From positions 1,116,001 through 1,180,000 of the forward strand of contig NZ_CP117439.1 in NCBI RefSeq assembly GCF_030687575.1: a stretch of DNA of 64,000 bases, in the 5' to 3' direction. The DNA is from Pseudomonas sp. FP2309. Its GTDB lineage: Bacteria; Pseudomonadota; Gammaproteobacteria; Pseudomonadales; Pseudomonadaceae. How positions within the stretch are numbered: position 1 is the first letter of the stretch; every line of letters begins with the position of its first letter. A program made the translations under genes and the position numbers. The notes below the pieces were generated by a model. That model was not told the DNA's origin. It made no database searches and worked only from the letters and a program-made list of their open reading frames with translations. Below are positions 48,071 to 55,538 of this stretch, piece after piece.

Positions 48071-48832
48071 ATGAGCCGTAAAGTTGCCTTGATTACCGGT
48101 GCCGCCAGCGGCATCGGCCAAGCCCTGGCCGTGACCTATGCGCGTGTGGGAGTGGCGGTGGTGGGCGGGTACTACCCGGCCGATCCCCATGACCCGCAGG
48201 CCACCGTTGCTCTGGTCGAGCAGGCCGGCGGCGAGTGCCTGATGGTGCCGCTGGACGTGGGCGACAGCGCCTCGGTGGACGCCTTGGCCAAAAGCGCCGT
48301 GGAGCATTTTGGGCGTCTGGATTACGCCGTGGCCAACGCCGGTCTGCTGCGCCGCGCACCCTTGCTGGAAATGACCGATGCGCTGTGGGACGAGATGCTC
48401 AACGTCGACCTCACCGGGGTGATGCGCACCTTCCGCGCGGCGACGCGGCATATGACCGAGGGCGGCGCGTTGGTGGCGATTTCGTCGATTGCCGGTGGCG
48501 TGTATGGCTGGCAGGAACACTCGCACTACGCCGCCGCCAAGGCCGGTGTGCCGGGGCTGTGTCGCTCGCTGGCGGTGGAGTTGGCCGCACGGGGCATTCG
48601 TTGTAATGCGGTGATCCCGGGGTTGATCGAGACGCCGCAATCGCTGGATGCCAAGAACTCACTGGGCCCCGAAGGCTTGGCCAAGGCCGCGCGGGCGATT
48701 CCGTTGGGCCGGGTCGGGCGGGCGGACGAAGTGGCGTCGCTGGTGCAGTTTTTGACAAGTGAGGCGTCGAGCTACTTGACCGGGCAGAGCATCGTCATCG
48801 ACGGCGGCCTCACCGTGCGCTGGCCTGACTGA
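48071..48832 (+). CDS. SDR-family oxidoreductase (first of two)
   Basis: A 253-residue NAD(P)-dependent short-chain dehydrogenase. The cofactor motif is TGAASGIG near the N-terminus, then NAGLL, and the catalytic Ser-Tyr-Lys in SSIAGG and YAAAKAG. ATG 48071 with GGAG six bases upstream is the start. It follows the transporter by ten bases. The substrate is unknown; an alcohol or keto intermediate of the pathway is likely. Confidence 0.9.
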   Translation: MSRKVALITGAASGIGQALAVTYARVGVAVVGGYYPADPHDPQATVALVEQAGGECLMVPLDVGDSASVDALAKSAVEHFGRLDYAVANAGLLRRAPLLEMTDALWDEMLNVDLTGVMRTFRAATRHMTEGGALVAISSIAGGVYGWQEHSHYAAAKAGVPGLCRSLAVELAARGIRCNAVIPGLIETPQSLDAKNSLGPEGLAKAARAIPLGRVGRADEVASLVQFLTSEASSYLTGQSIVIDGGLTVRWPD

Positions 48833-48849
48833 CGGCTGTACTCAAGGTA

Positions 48850-48880
48850 AATGCGCGAGGGGCAAGCCTCCTCCCGCATT
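48850..48880. repeat. REP-like hairpin inside the operon
   Basis: AATGCGCGAGGGGCAAGCCTCCTCCCGCATT folds into a hairpin with AATGCG/CGCATT outer arms. It sits between the two SDR genes and may stabilise the upstream part of the message. Confidence 0.7.
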
Positions 48881-48910
48881 GGAACTGTGTTTGCTTCAGG
48901 AGATTTTTCT

Positions 48911-49660
48911 ATGGCTCAACTGGAAAACCGTCGCGCCGTGATCACTGGCGCCGGCAGCGGCATCGGTGCCGCCATCGCCCGTGCCTACGCCGCCGAAGGC
49001 GCACGCCTGGTGCTGGCCGACCGCAACGCCGCCAGCCTTGCGGAAACGGCGATCACCTGCCGCAACCTGGGGGCCGAGGTCTTCGAATGCCTGGCTGACG
49101 TGGGCACGGTCGACGGGGCCCAGGCCGGTATCGACCGGTGTGTCGAACACTTTGGCGGCATCGACATCCTGGTCAACAACGCCGGCATGCTGACCCAGGC
49201 GCGTTGCGTCGACCTGAGTATCGAGATGTGGAACGACATGCTGCGCGTCGACCTCACCAGTGTGTTCGTCGCCAGCCAGCGCGCCTTGCCCCACATGGTT
49301 GCGCAGCGCTGGGGGCGGATCATCAACGTCGCCTCGCAACTGGGCATCAAGGGCGGTGCCGAGCTGACCCACTACGCGGCGGCCAAGGCCGGGGTGATCG
49401 GCTTTACCAAGTCGCTGGCTCTGGAAGTGGCCGGGGACAATGTGCTGGTCAACGCCATCGCTCCCGGCCCGATCGAGACGCCTTTGGTGGGTGGCATCAG
49501 CGAGTCGTGGAAACGCGCCAAGGCCGCCGAACTGCCCCTGGGCCGCTTCGGCCTGGCCGATGAAGTAGCACCCACCGCGGTGCTGCTGGCCAGCGAACCG
49601 GGGGGCAACCTGTTTGTGGGCCAGACCCTGGGCCCGAACTCTGGCGATGTCATGCCATGA
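48911..49660 (+). CDS. SDR-family oxidoreductase (second of two)
   Basis: A 249-residue short-chain dehydrogenase with TGAGSGIG, NNAGML and the catalytic INVASQLG/YAAAKAG pair. The C-terminus ends GQTLGPNSGDVMP, which fits the 3-oxoacyl reductase-like branch. ATG 48911 follows CAGGAG. Two different dehydrogenases in one operon suggest successive oxidation steps or two substrates. Confidence 0.9.
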   Translation: MAQLENRRAVITGAGSGIGAAIARAYAAEGARLVLADRNAASLAETAITCRNLGAEVFECLADVGTVDGAQAGIDRCVEHFGGIDILVNNAGMLTQARCVDLSIEMWNDMLRVDLTSVFVASQRALPHMVAQRWGRIINVASQLGIKGGAELTHYAAAKAGVIGFTKSLALEVAGDNVLVNAIAPGPIETPLVGGISESWKRAKAAELPLGRFGLADEVAPTAVLLASEPGGNLFVGQTLGPNSGDVMP

Positions 49661-49673
49661 GCGAGGTGTAACC

Positions 49674-49973
49674 ATGTGCGGACTCTGTGGACTGCTCGGC
49701 GAAGACCTGCACTGGAGCGATCCCCTGGGCGATGAATTGCCCCGGCGCCGTGAACGCCTGCGCCGCATCGCGGCGATCAATCAGGTGTTGGCGGTGTTCC
49801 GGCTCAAGGTCGACGACTTTCAGGGCGCCTCGTACCTGCTGATCGGCGCCACCGGCAAACAGGCACTGGCCAGCGGCCTGGATCAACTCTGGCAGGCGGC
49901 CGAAACCCTGCTCGGTCGCCCGTTGGACCCCCTCGACCCACGCCTGCTGGATCACTTGGAGTCCGCCCCATGA
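49674..49973 (+). CDS. 99-residue protein with MCGLCG start, coupled to CobW gene
   Basis: A small protein beginning MCGLCGLLGEDLHW, with a CxxC at the very N-terminus. A Arg-rich helix (PRRRERLRRIAAINQVLAVF) and a globular C-terminal part with ASYLLIGATGKQALASGLDQLWQAA follow. I do not recognise a family. The MCGLCG start recalls class II glutamine amidotransferases, but the chain is far too short. It overlaps the CobW-type GTPase gene (ATGA). A metal-related adaptor role is possible but unproven. Confidence 0.75.
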   Translation: MCGLCGLLGEDLHWSDPLGDELPRRRERLRRIAAINQVLAVFRLKVDDFQGASYLLIGATGKQALASGLDQLWQAAETLLGRPLDPLDPRLLDHLESAP

Positions 49974-50944
49974 GCATTGCCCTCAACGTCATCACCGGCT
50001 TCCTCGGCAGCGGTAAAACCACTTTGCTCAAACGCCTGCTGCAAGGTGAAAGCCTGGGCGACACGGCGTTGCTGATCAACGAATTCGGCGATGTCGGTAT
50101 CGACCATCTGCTGGTGGAGGAGGTCGCGCCGGACACCGTGCTGCTGCCCAGCGGCTGTGTCTGCTGTTCTATCCGTGGCGAACTCAAAGACGCACTGCTG
50201 GGCCTGTTGCAACGCCGTGAGCGCGGTGAAATCCCCGCGTTCAAACGCGTCATCCTCGAAACCACCGGCCTGGCCGACCCGGCGCCGATTCTCGCCACGC
50301 TCAACAATGATGTGCAATTGCGCGGCCGCTTGCATATCTGCCTGGTGGTCACCCTGGTCGACGCCAGTCACGCTGCGCTGCAGGAGCGCCTGCACCCGGA
50401 ATGGCTGGCCCAGGTCGCGGCGGCCGACCGTTTGCTGGTGAGCAAGACCGACCTGGCCGGCGATTGCGCACCGTTGCGCGCGCACCTGCAGGCGCTCAAC
50501 GCCGGAACCCCCGTCCTCGCCACCCAGGATATCCACAGCGGCGATCAACTGCTGCTTGGCGAAGGCCTGCGCAGTGCCGAACCGGCGGTGGAAGTCAGGC
50601 GCTGGCAACTGCATCAAACCACCAGCGCCAGCCATGGCGCGGCGCAAGTGTGCAGCCTGACGTTCGACCAACCGTTGGACTGGGTCGGCTTCGGGGTCTG
50701 GCTGTCGATGCTGTTAAGATGCCACGGCGAACGAATCCTTCGCGTCAAAGGACTGCTCAACGTGAACGCCAGTAACGCCCCCATCGTCATTCATGGCGTG
50801 CAGCATTGCCTGCATGCGCCGGTGCACTTGCCTGCGTGGCCGGGCACCGACCGCCAATCGCGCCTGGTGTTTATCCTGCGCGGCCTCGACCCGGCACTGC
50901 TGCGCCGCTCCTTCGAGGCGTTCTCGCGGCGGTTCGCGGCATGA
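49970..50944 (+). CDS. CobW/COG0523-family GTPase (putative metallochaperone)
   Basis: A 324-residue P-loop GTPase. Walker A is GFLGSGKTT at 10-18 and the metal-binding CxCC motif is C63-V-C65-C66. The base-specificity motif reads SKTD. The C-terminal CobW domain ends the protein. COG0523 proteins deliver zinc, cobalt or iron to target enzymes. Here the likely client is a metal-dependent hydrolase in the same operon, such as the CE4 deacetylase. It overlaps genes on both sides by four bases. Confidence 0.9.
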   Translation: MSIALNVITGFLGSGKTTLLKRLLQGESLGDTALLINEFGDVGIDHLLVEEVAPDTVLLPSGCVCCSIRGELKDALLGLLQRRERGEIPAFKRVILETTGLADPAPILATLNNDVQLRGRLHICLVVTLVDASHAALQERLHPEWLAQVAAADRLLVSKTDLAGDCAPLRAHLQALNAGTPVLATQDIHSGDQLLLGEGLRSAEPAVEVRRWQLHQTTSASHGAAQVCSLTFDQPLDWVGFGVWLSMLLRCHGERILRVKGLLNVNASNAPIVIHGVQHCLHAPVHLPAWPGTDRQSRLVFILRGLDPALLRRSFEAFSRRFAA

Positions 50945-52113
50945 TCACACTGCGTGTCCTCGGCACCTCGGTCACCTTGCTCGAAACCTTGCGCGTACGC
51001 GCCGAGCAGGAACTGGGTATTCGCCTGGTGTATCAAGTGCACGACGTCGAGCAGGCCCAGCGCATCGCGGTGATGCAGCCCGACAGCTACGACCTCTACG
51101 ACCAGTGGTTTCACAACGTCGATTTCGTGTGGCCGGCGCGGGCGATCCAGCCCATCGACACCCGGCGTATTGCGTTGTGGCATGAGATCAACGACCTGCC
51201 CAAGCGTGGTCGCCTGTCGCCGCACGACCGTCTGGGCAGCGGCAGCGTGCCCAGCGAGCGCCTGTTCGTGCAGCACGACGGCAGCCTGGGCAGTACCGTC
51301 ACCGAGCGCATCAGCATGTTGCCCCTGACTCATAACGCCGACAGTTTCGCCTACCGTCCCGAACGCCTGCCCGCGGGCTTTTGCCACGGCAACGAGAGCT
51401 GGGGCTGGCTGCTGGACCCGGCATGGCGCGCGCGTACGGCGCTGCAAAGCGACGCTGCGATCGGCGCGCTGGATGCCGCGCTGGCTGTGCAGGGCGCGGG
51501 GCTGGCGCAGTTCCGGGACATCGGCAATATGAGCATCGAAGAGATCGACGTGCTCGCCGACATCCTGGTGCGCAAACAGAAGGAGGGCCATTTCGCGGCC
51601 TTCTGGTCCGACGATGAAGAGGCTGCGCAATTGATGCTCAGCCCCAGCATCGATATCCAGAGCCTGTGGTCGCCCACCTTGATGCGCCTGCACCGCGCCG
51701 GGGTGAAATACCGCCTGGCGGTGCCGCGTGAAGGTTATCGCGCCTGGTTTGGCGGCCTGTCACTGTCGCGCCACGCCAAAGGCCCGGTGCTGGATGCGGC
51801 CTATGCGTACCTGAACTGGTGGCTGTCCGGCTGGCCCGGAGCAGTGATGGCGCGCCAGGGTTACTACATCGGCAACCCCGCGCGCAGCCGCGATCACCTG
51901 AGCAGCGCCGAGTGGGACTACTGGTACGCCGGGCTGCCTGCGCGGGAGCAGTTATGTGGCAGCGATGGGTTGCCGCTGATCGACAAGGGTGAGGTGCGCG
52001 ATGGTGGGTCCTATGAGCAGCGCATGGGCCATATTGCCGTGTGGAACTCGGTGATGGATGAGCACAACTACCTCGTACGGCGCTGGGGCGACTTTATGCG
52101 CGCCCGCGGCTGA
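50941..52113 (+). CDS. leaderless ABC-type solute-binding-like protein
   Basis: A 390-residue protein with the fold pattern of family 1 extracellular solute-binding proteins (MITLRVLGTSVTLLETLRVR, QVHDVEQAQRIAVMQPDSYDLYDQWFHN). It has no signal peptide or lipobox, and no ABC permease or ATPase genes are nearby. ATG 50941 is fixed by overlap with the CobW stop (ATGA). It may act in the cytoplasm as a sensor, chaperone or enzyme, or be exported by an unusual route. It is the last gene of the operon. Confidence 0.78.
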   Translation: MITLRVLGTSVTLLETLRVRAEQELGIRLVYQVHDVEQAQRIAVMQPDSYDLYDQWFHNVDFVWPARAIQPIDTRRIALWHEINDLPKRGRLSPHDRLGSGSVPSERLFVQHDGSLGSTVTERISMLPLTHNADSFAYRPERLPAGFCHGNESWGWLLDPAWRARTALQSDAAIGALDAALAVQGAGLAQFRDIGNMSIEEIDVLADILVRKQKEGHFAAFWSDDEEAAQLMLSPSIDIQSLWSPTLMRLHRAGVKYRLAVPREGYRAWFGGLSLSRHAKGPVLDAAYAYLNWWLSGWPGAVMARQGYYIGNPARSRDHLSSAEWDYWYAGLPAREQLCGSDGLPLIDKGEVRDGGSYEQRMGHIAVWNSVMDEHNYLVRRWGDFMRARG

Positions 52114-52323
52114 GGTCGCAGTCAAAGGCTTGTCGCCAACAAAGTGACGCTGAAAACCCTGTATTTATCGGGTTTACTTATCCCTGCTCCCAGCTAATCT
52201 GCTAACACCAAATATCCAGTCCTTATGGATATTTTTTTGACGCCGAGTCAGCTGCCGCAGGGAATGCACATGGCAAAGGGACGCAGTGGCAGAAGAAGGT
52301 TAACGCTGCCAGAGGGCACTGCC

Positions 52324-54660
52324 ATGACGTGGCGCCACACGTTCCAAACCCGAATCGCCGGGGTGCTGGCGCTGTTGCTGCTGGTCGTTGTTGCCGCCAC
52401 TTATTTCGCCGTCAAGGCCGCCACCACCCGCGCGGTGGAGAATCAGGCGCGGGTCCAGTTGAAAACCGGCAGTCAGGTGTTCGAACGCCTGCTCGATCTG
52501 CGCGGGCGCCGTCTGCAATACGGCCTGTACTGGCTGACGGTGGACGGTCCGTTCAAACAGGCCGTGGTGGAGGGCGACCCGGCGAAGATCCTGACCGCGT
52601 TGCGCCGACACGGCAGCGGCATTCGCTCCAGCGAAATGTTTGTGCTCGGGCTCGAGGGCAACGTGATGGTCAGCACCTTGCCGATCCTCGCGCGTGGTCA
52701 ACCCTTCCCCTACGACCACGCACTGCGCCAGGCTCGGCGCAGTGGCTTGCAAATGCTGATTGTGGCCATGAACGGGCGGCCGTACCTGTTGGTACAGGAT
52801 CAAGTGCTAGACCCGCAGCCCATCGCGCGGGTGGTGATGGGGTTCCCCATGGACACCCTGTTCGCCAATGAACTGCGCTCGATGAGCAACCTGGAGGTGT
52901 CGTTCCTCAGCGTGCAGGACGGCAAGCCCGGCCCGTTGTTCAGTACCCAGCCCGACGCGTATCAGGCCGCCACCGTCAGCCTGTTGCGCGATAAGGCGAT
53001 CAATCCCGAGGCGTGGATCGATCTGTTTTATGGCGAGCGCGTGCTCAGCCAGGTATTGCCGTTGGCCAACACCGGCGCGGGTGATGAGGTGCGCGTGTTG
53101 CTGCAAAGCCCGCTGGACCTTGCCCTGGAATCCTTTGCGCCGCTGGACCGGCAGTTCCTCGGGATCGCCCTGGCGGTGCTGGTGGTGTCGTTGGCCGGTG
53201 CGCTGTTTCTGGCGCGGCGGGTGTCGCGTCCGCTCAATGCGCTGGTGGAGGCGGCCGGGCGCATCGGTGCCGGCGATTACCGTACGCCGGTTCGCGTGCG
53301 CGGCCACGATGAGTTCGGCCTGCTGGCCCGGGCGTTCAATGGCATGCAAAGCGGGATCGCCGTGCGTGAGCGGCAGTTGGCGCATAACGCGCTGCATGAC
53401 CCGCTCACCGGCTTGCCCAATCGTGCCCTGGCCATGGAGCGCCTGGGCAGTGCGATCAGCGCGCGGCGGCCGGTGGTGCTGCTGTACCTGGGCATCGAGA
53501 ACTACCGGGTCATCAACGAAGGTTTTGGCCCTGAAGGCGTGGAAGAAATGATGCGCGAAGCCAGCCGCTGTCTGTCCATGAGCCTGTTGGCCAGCGACAC
53601 GGCGGCGCGCATCAGCGGCAGTGAGTTCCTGATGTTGCTGGAAAACACCGAGGTCGACCGCGCCGTGGCCCGCGCCGACCGCCTGTATGCGTTGCTCACC
53701 GAACCCCTGCGCATTGGCCATGACGAAGTGCGCCATGAGGTGAGTATCGGCATTGCTGCCTACCCCGCCCACGGTCAGCAGGTGGAAGAGTTGATCAGCC
53801 GCGCCGCCATCGCCCGTCACGATGCGGCTGCCTTGCCCGGTTATTTGCAGATCTACGAACAGGACCGCGACCTCGCTCACCAGCGCCAGATCACCCTGAT
53901 CCGCGACCTGCGCCGTGCCGTGGTCGAAGGTGAGTTGTACCTGTGTTACCAGCCCAAGCTCGACCTCAAGCGCGGCCACGTGTGCCAGGCCGAAGCGTTG
54001 CTGCGTTGGCAGCATCCGATGCTGGGGCTGGTGTCGCCTGGCGAATTCATCCCCCTGGCCGAACGCACCGGCAGCATGGCGGGCCTGACCCAGTGGGTCA
54101 TCGAAGAGGCCATCCGCCAGATGGGTGAGTGGGCGCAGCGTGGCCTGCTGATCCAGCTGTCGGTGAATATCTCGGTGGACGACTTGGCCGATGATGACCT
54201 GGCCATACGCGTCACCACCTTACTGGCGCACTACGCTGTGCCGGCCCGGCAGCTGATTTTCGAGATCACCGAAAGCGCGATCATGCACAACCCGCAGCAG
54301 GCCCTCAGCGTGCTGGAGCAACTGCGCGATTGCGGCATCAGCCTGTCGGTGGATGACTTCGGCACTGGCTACTCGTCGCTGGCGCAACTGCAGCGCCTGC
54401 CGGTGCAGGAGTTGAAGATCGACCAGTCCTTCGTGCGCAACCTCGACAGCACCAGCGGTGACGCCGTGATCGTGCGTTCGACCATCGAAATGAGCCACAA
54501 CCTGGGGCTCAAGGTGGTAGCCGAAGGCGTGGAGTTCGAGCCCAGTCTTGCGCTGCTCAAACAGTGGAACTGCGACACCGCCCAGGGTTACCTCATCAGC
54601 CGACCGCTCAATGCCATGGCGTTCGAGAGGTGGATGCGTCGCGAGCGCGCGCCGGTCTAG
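52324..54660 (+). CDS. membrane cyclic-di-GMP phosphodiesterase, degenerate GGDEF plus EAL (1)
   Basis: A 778-residue sensor. Helix one covers residues 11-30, a periplasmic sensing region 31-279, helix two 280-298 and HAMP 299-351. The GGDEF domain (352-515) has SGSEF at 431-435, so it should not make cyclic-di-GMP. The EAL domain keeps EALLR (557-561), the DDFGTGYSS loop, ELKIDQSFV and AEGVE, so it should hydrolyse it. ATG 52324 directly begins the MTWRHTFQTR opening; upstream ATGs (52225, 52270) are possible. It is paralogous to the 55522 gene. Confidence 0.9.
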   Translation: MTWRHTFQTRIAGVLALLLLVVVAATYFAVKAATTRAVENQARVQLKTGSQVFERLLDLRGRRLQYGLYWLTVDGPFKQAVVEGDPAKILTALRRHGSGIRSSEMFVLGLEGNVMVSTLPILARGQPFPYDHALRQARRSGLQMLIVAMNGRPYLLVQDQVLDPQPIARVVMGFPMDTLFANELRSMSNLEVSFLSVQDGKPGPLFSTQPDAYQAATVSLLRDKAINPEAWIDLFYGERVLSQVLPLANTGAGDEVRVLLQSPLDLALESFAPLDRQFLGIALAVLVVSLAGALFLARRVSRPLNALVEAAGRIGAGDYRTPVRVRGHDEFGLLARAFNGMQSGIAVRERQLAHNALHDPLTGLPNRALAMERLGSAISARRPVVLLYLGIENYRVINEGFGPEGVEEMMREASRCLSMSLLASDTAARISGSEFLMLLENTEVDRAVARADRLYALLTEPLRIGHDEVRHEVSIGIAAYPAHGQQVEELISRAAIARHDAAALPGYLQIYEQDRDLAHQRQITLIRDLRRAVVEGELYLCYQPKLDLKRGHVCQAEALLRWQHPMLGLVSPGEFIPLAERTGSMAGLTQWVIEEAIRQMGEWAQRGLLIQLSVNISVDDLADDDLAIRVTTLLAHYAVPARQLIFEITESAIMHNPQQALSVLEQLRDCGISLSVDDFGTGYSSLAQLQRLPVQELKIDQSFVRNLDSTSGDAVIVRSTIEMSHNLGLKVVAEGVEFEPSLALLKQWNCDTAQGYLISRPLNAMAFERWMRRERAPV

Positions 54661-54860
54661 AAACCCGCCGCTGCGCTACAGAATTTTCCCGCAGGGTCGA
54701 TAACCTTTACGCAGCTTGACCGATTGCATAGGTTTTTACCGACCGACGGTTGAGCGCCTGTCCTTATTGGATGGTGGCATTTTGCCTTGATTGCGGCATG
54801 ATGGACGCACATCGCAGTGCCAAGGCTGGCCGCTCTTTTTCCACCTGCTGCGGATCTCCC

Positions 54861-55538
54861 ATGGCCCAAATGCTTCATCTGTTCTCTCTCGCAGCGCTGG
54901 CGCTGATGGTGGCGGGCCCCGCTTCGGCCGCTACCCTTGAGGTGCTGATGCGCCAGGCCGATGGCAGTCCCGTGGCGGATGGCGTCGTGACCCTTCAGGG
55001 CCCGGCCGGTGCGTTCAATGGCGGGCTCAAGGCCGATATGGACCAGCGCGGTCAACGCTTCGCGCCCCACGTCCTGGCGGTGCACACCGGCACCCAGGTG
55101 CGCTTTCCCAACAGCGATAACATCCGCCATCAGGTCTATTCCTTCTCCGCCGCCAAGCGTTTCGAGCTGCGCCTGTACGAAGGCACGCCCACCGAGCCGT
55201 TGTTGTTCGACAAGCCTGGCATCGTGGTGCTTGGCTGCAACATCCATGACTGGATGCTCGGCTATATCTTCGTGACCGACGACCCGCGCTTTGGCGTCAG
55301 CGACACTCAAGGCCGCGTGCGCCTGGAGCAGCTGCCGCCCGGCGACTACCACGCCACGTTATGGCACCCGCAACTCAAAGACATGCAGCCCCTGGATGGC
55401 GGCACCTTGCACGTACCTGCCGCCGGCCTCAGCCACAACGTGGTACTGAGTCTGGAACCCACCTCCGCCGATATCCCGCCGACGCCGAGTGCGTTTGGTG
55501 ATGCGTTCAATCGAGCCGCCCATGAAACTGCGCAGTAG
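54861..55538 (+). CDS. periplasmic cupredoxin (methylamine-utilisation-like)
   Basis: A 225-residue exported protein. A signal peptide ends at ASA (about residue 23). The cupredoxin fold contains a full type 1 copper set: H90, C126, H129 and M132 in IRHQVYSF and GCNIHDWM. The last third is Pro-rich and may be disordered. Related proteins are labelled methylamine utilisation proteins but no methylamine genes are present. It overlaps the following EAL gene by 17 bp, so the two are probably co-produced; a copper or redox input to that sensor is possible. Confidence 0.85.
   Translation: MAQMLHLFSLAALALMVAGPASAATLEVLMRQADGSPVADGVVTLQGPAGAFNGGLKADMDQRGQRFAPHVLAVHTGTQVRFPNSDNIRHQVYSFSAAKRFELRLYEGTPTEPLLFDKPGIVVLGCNIHDWMLGYIFVTDDPRFGVSDTQGRVRLEQLPPGDYHATLWHPQLKDMQPLDGGTLHVPAAGLSHNVVLSLEPTSADIPPTPSAFGDAFNRAAHETAQ

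Noticed and set aside
49674..49973. Class II glutamine amidotransferase from the MCGLCG start
   Set aside because: Only 99 residues are present and none of the later amidotransferase motifs are seen, so it is listed as unknown.
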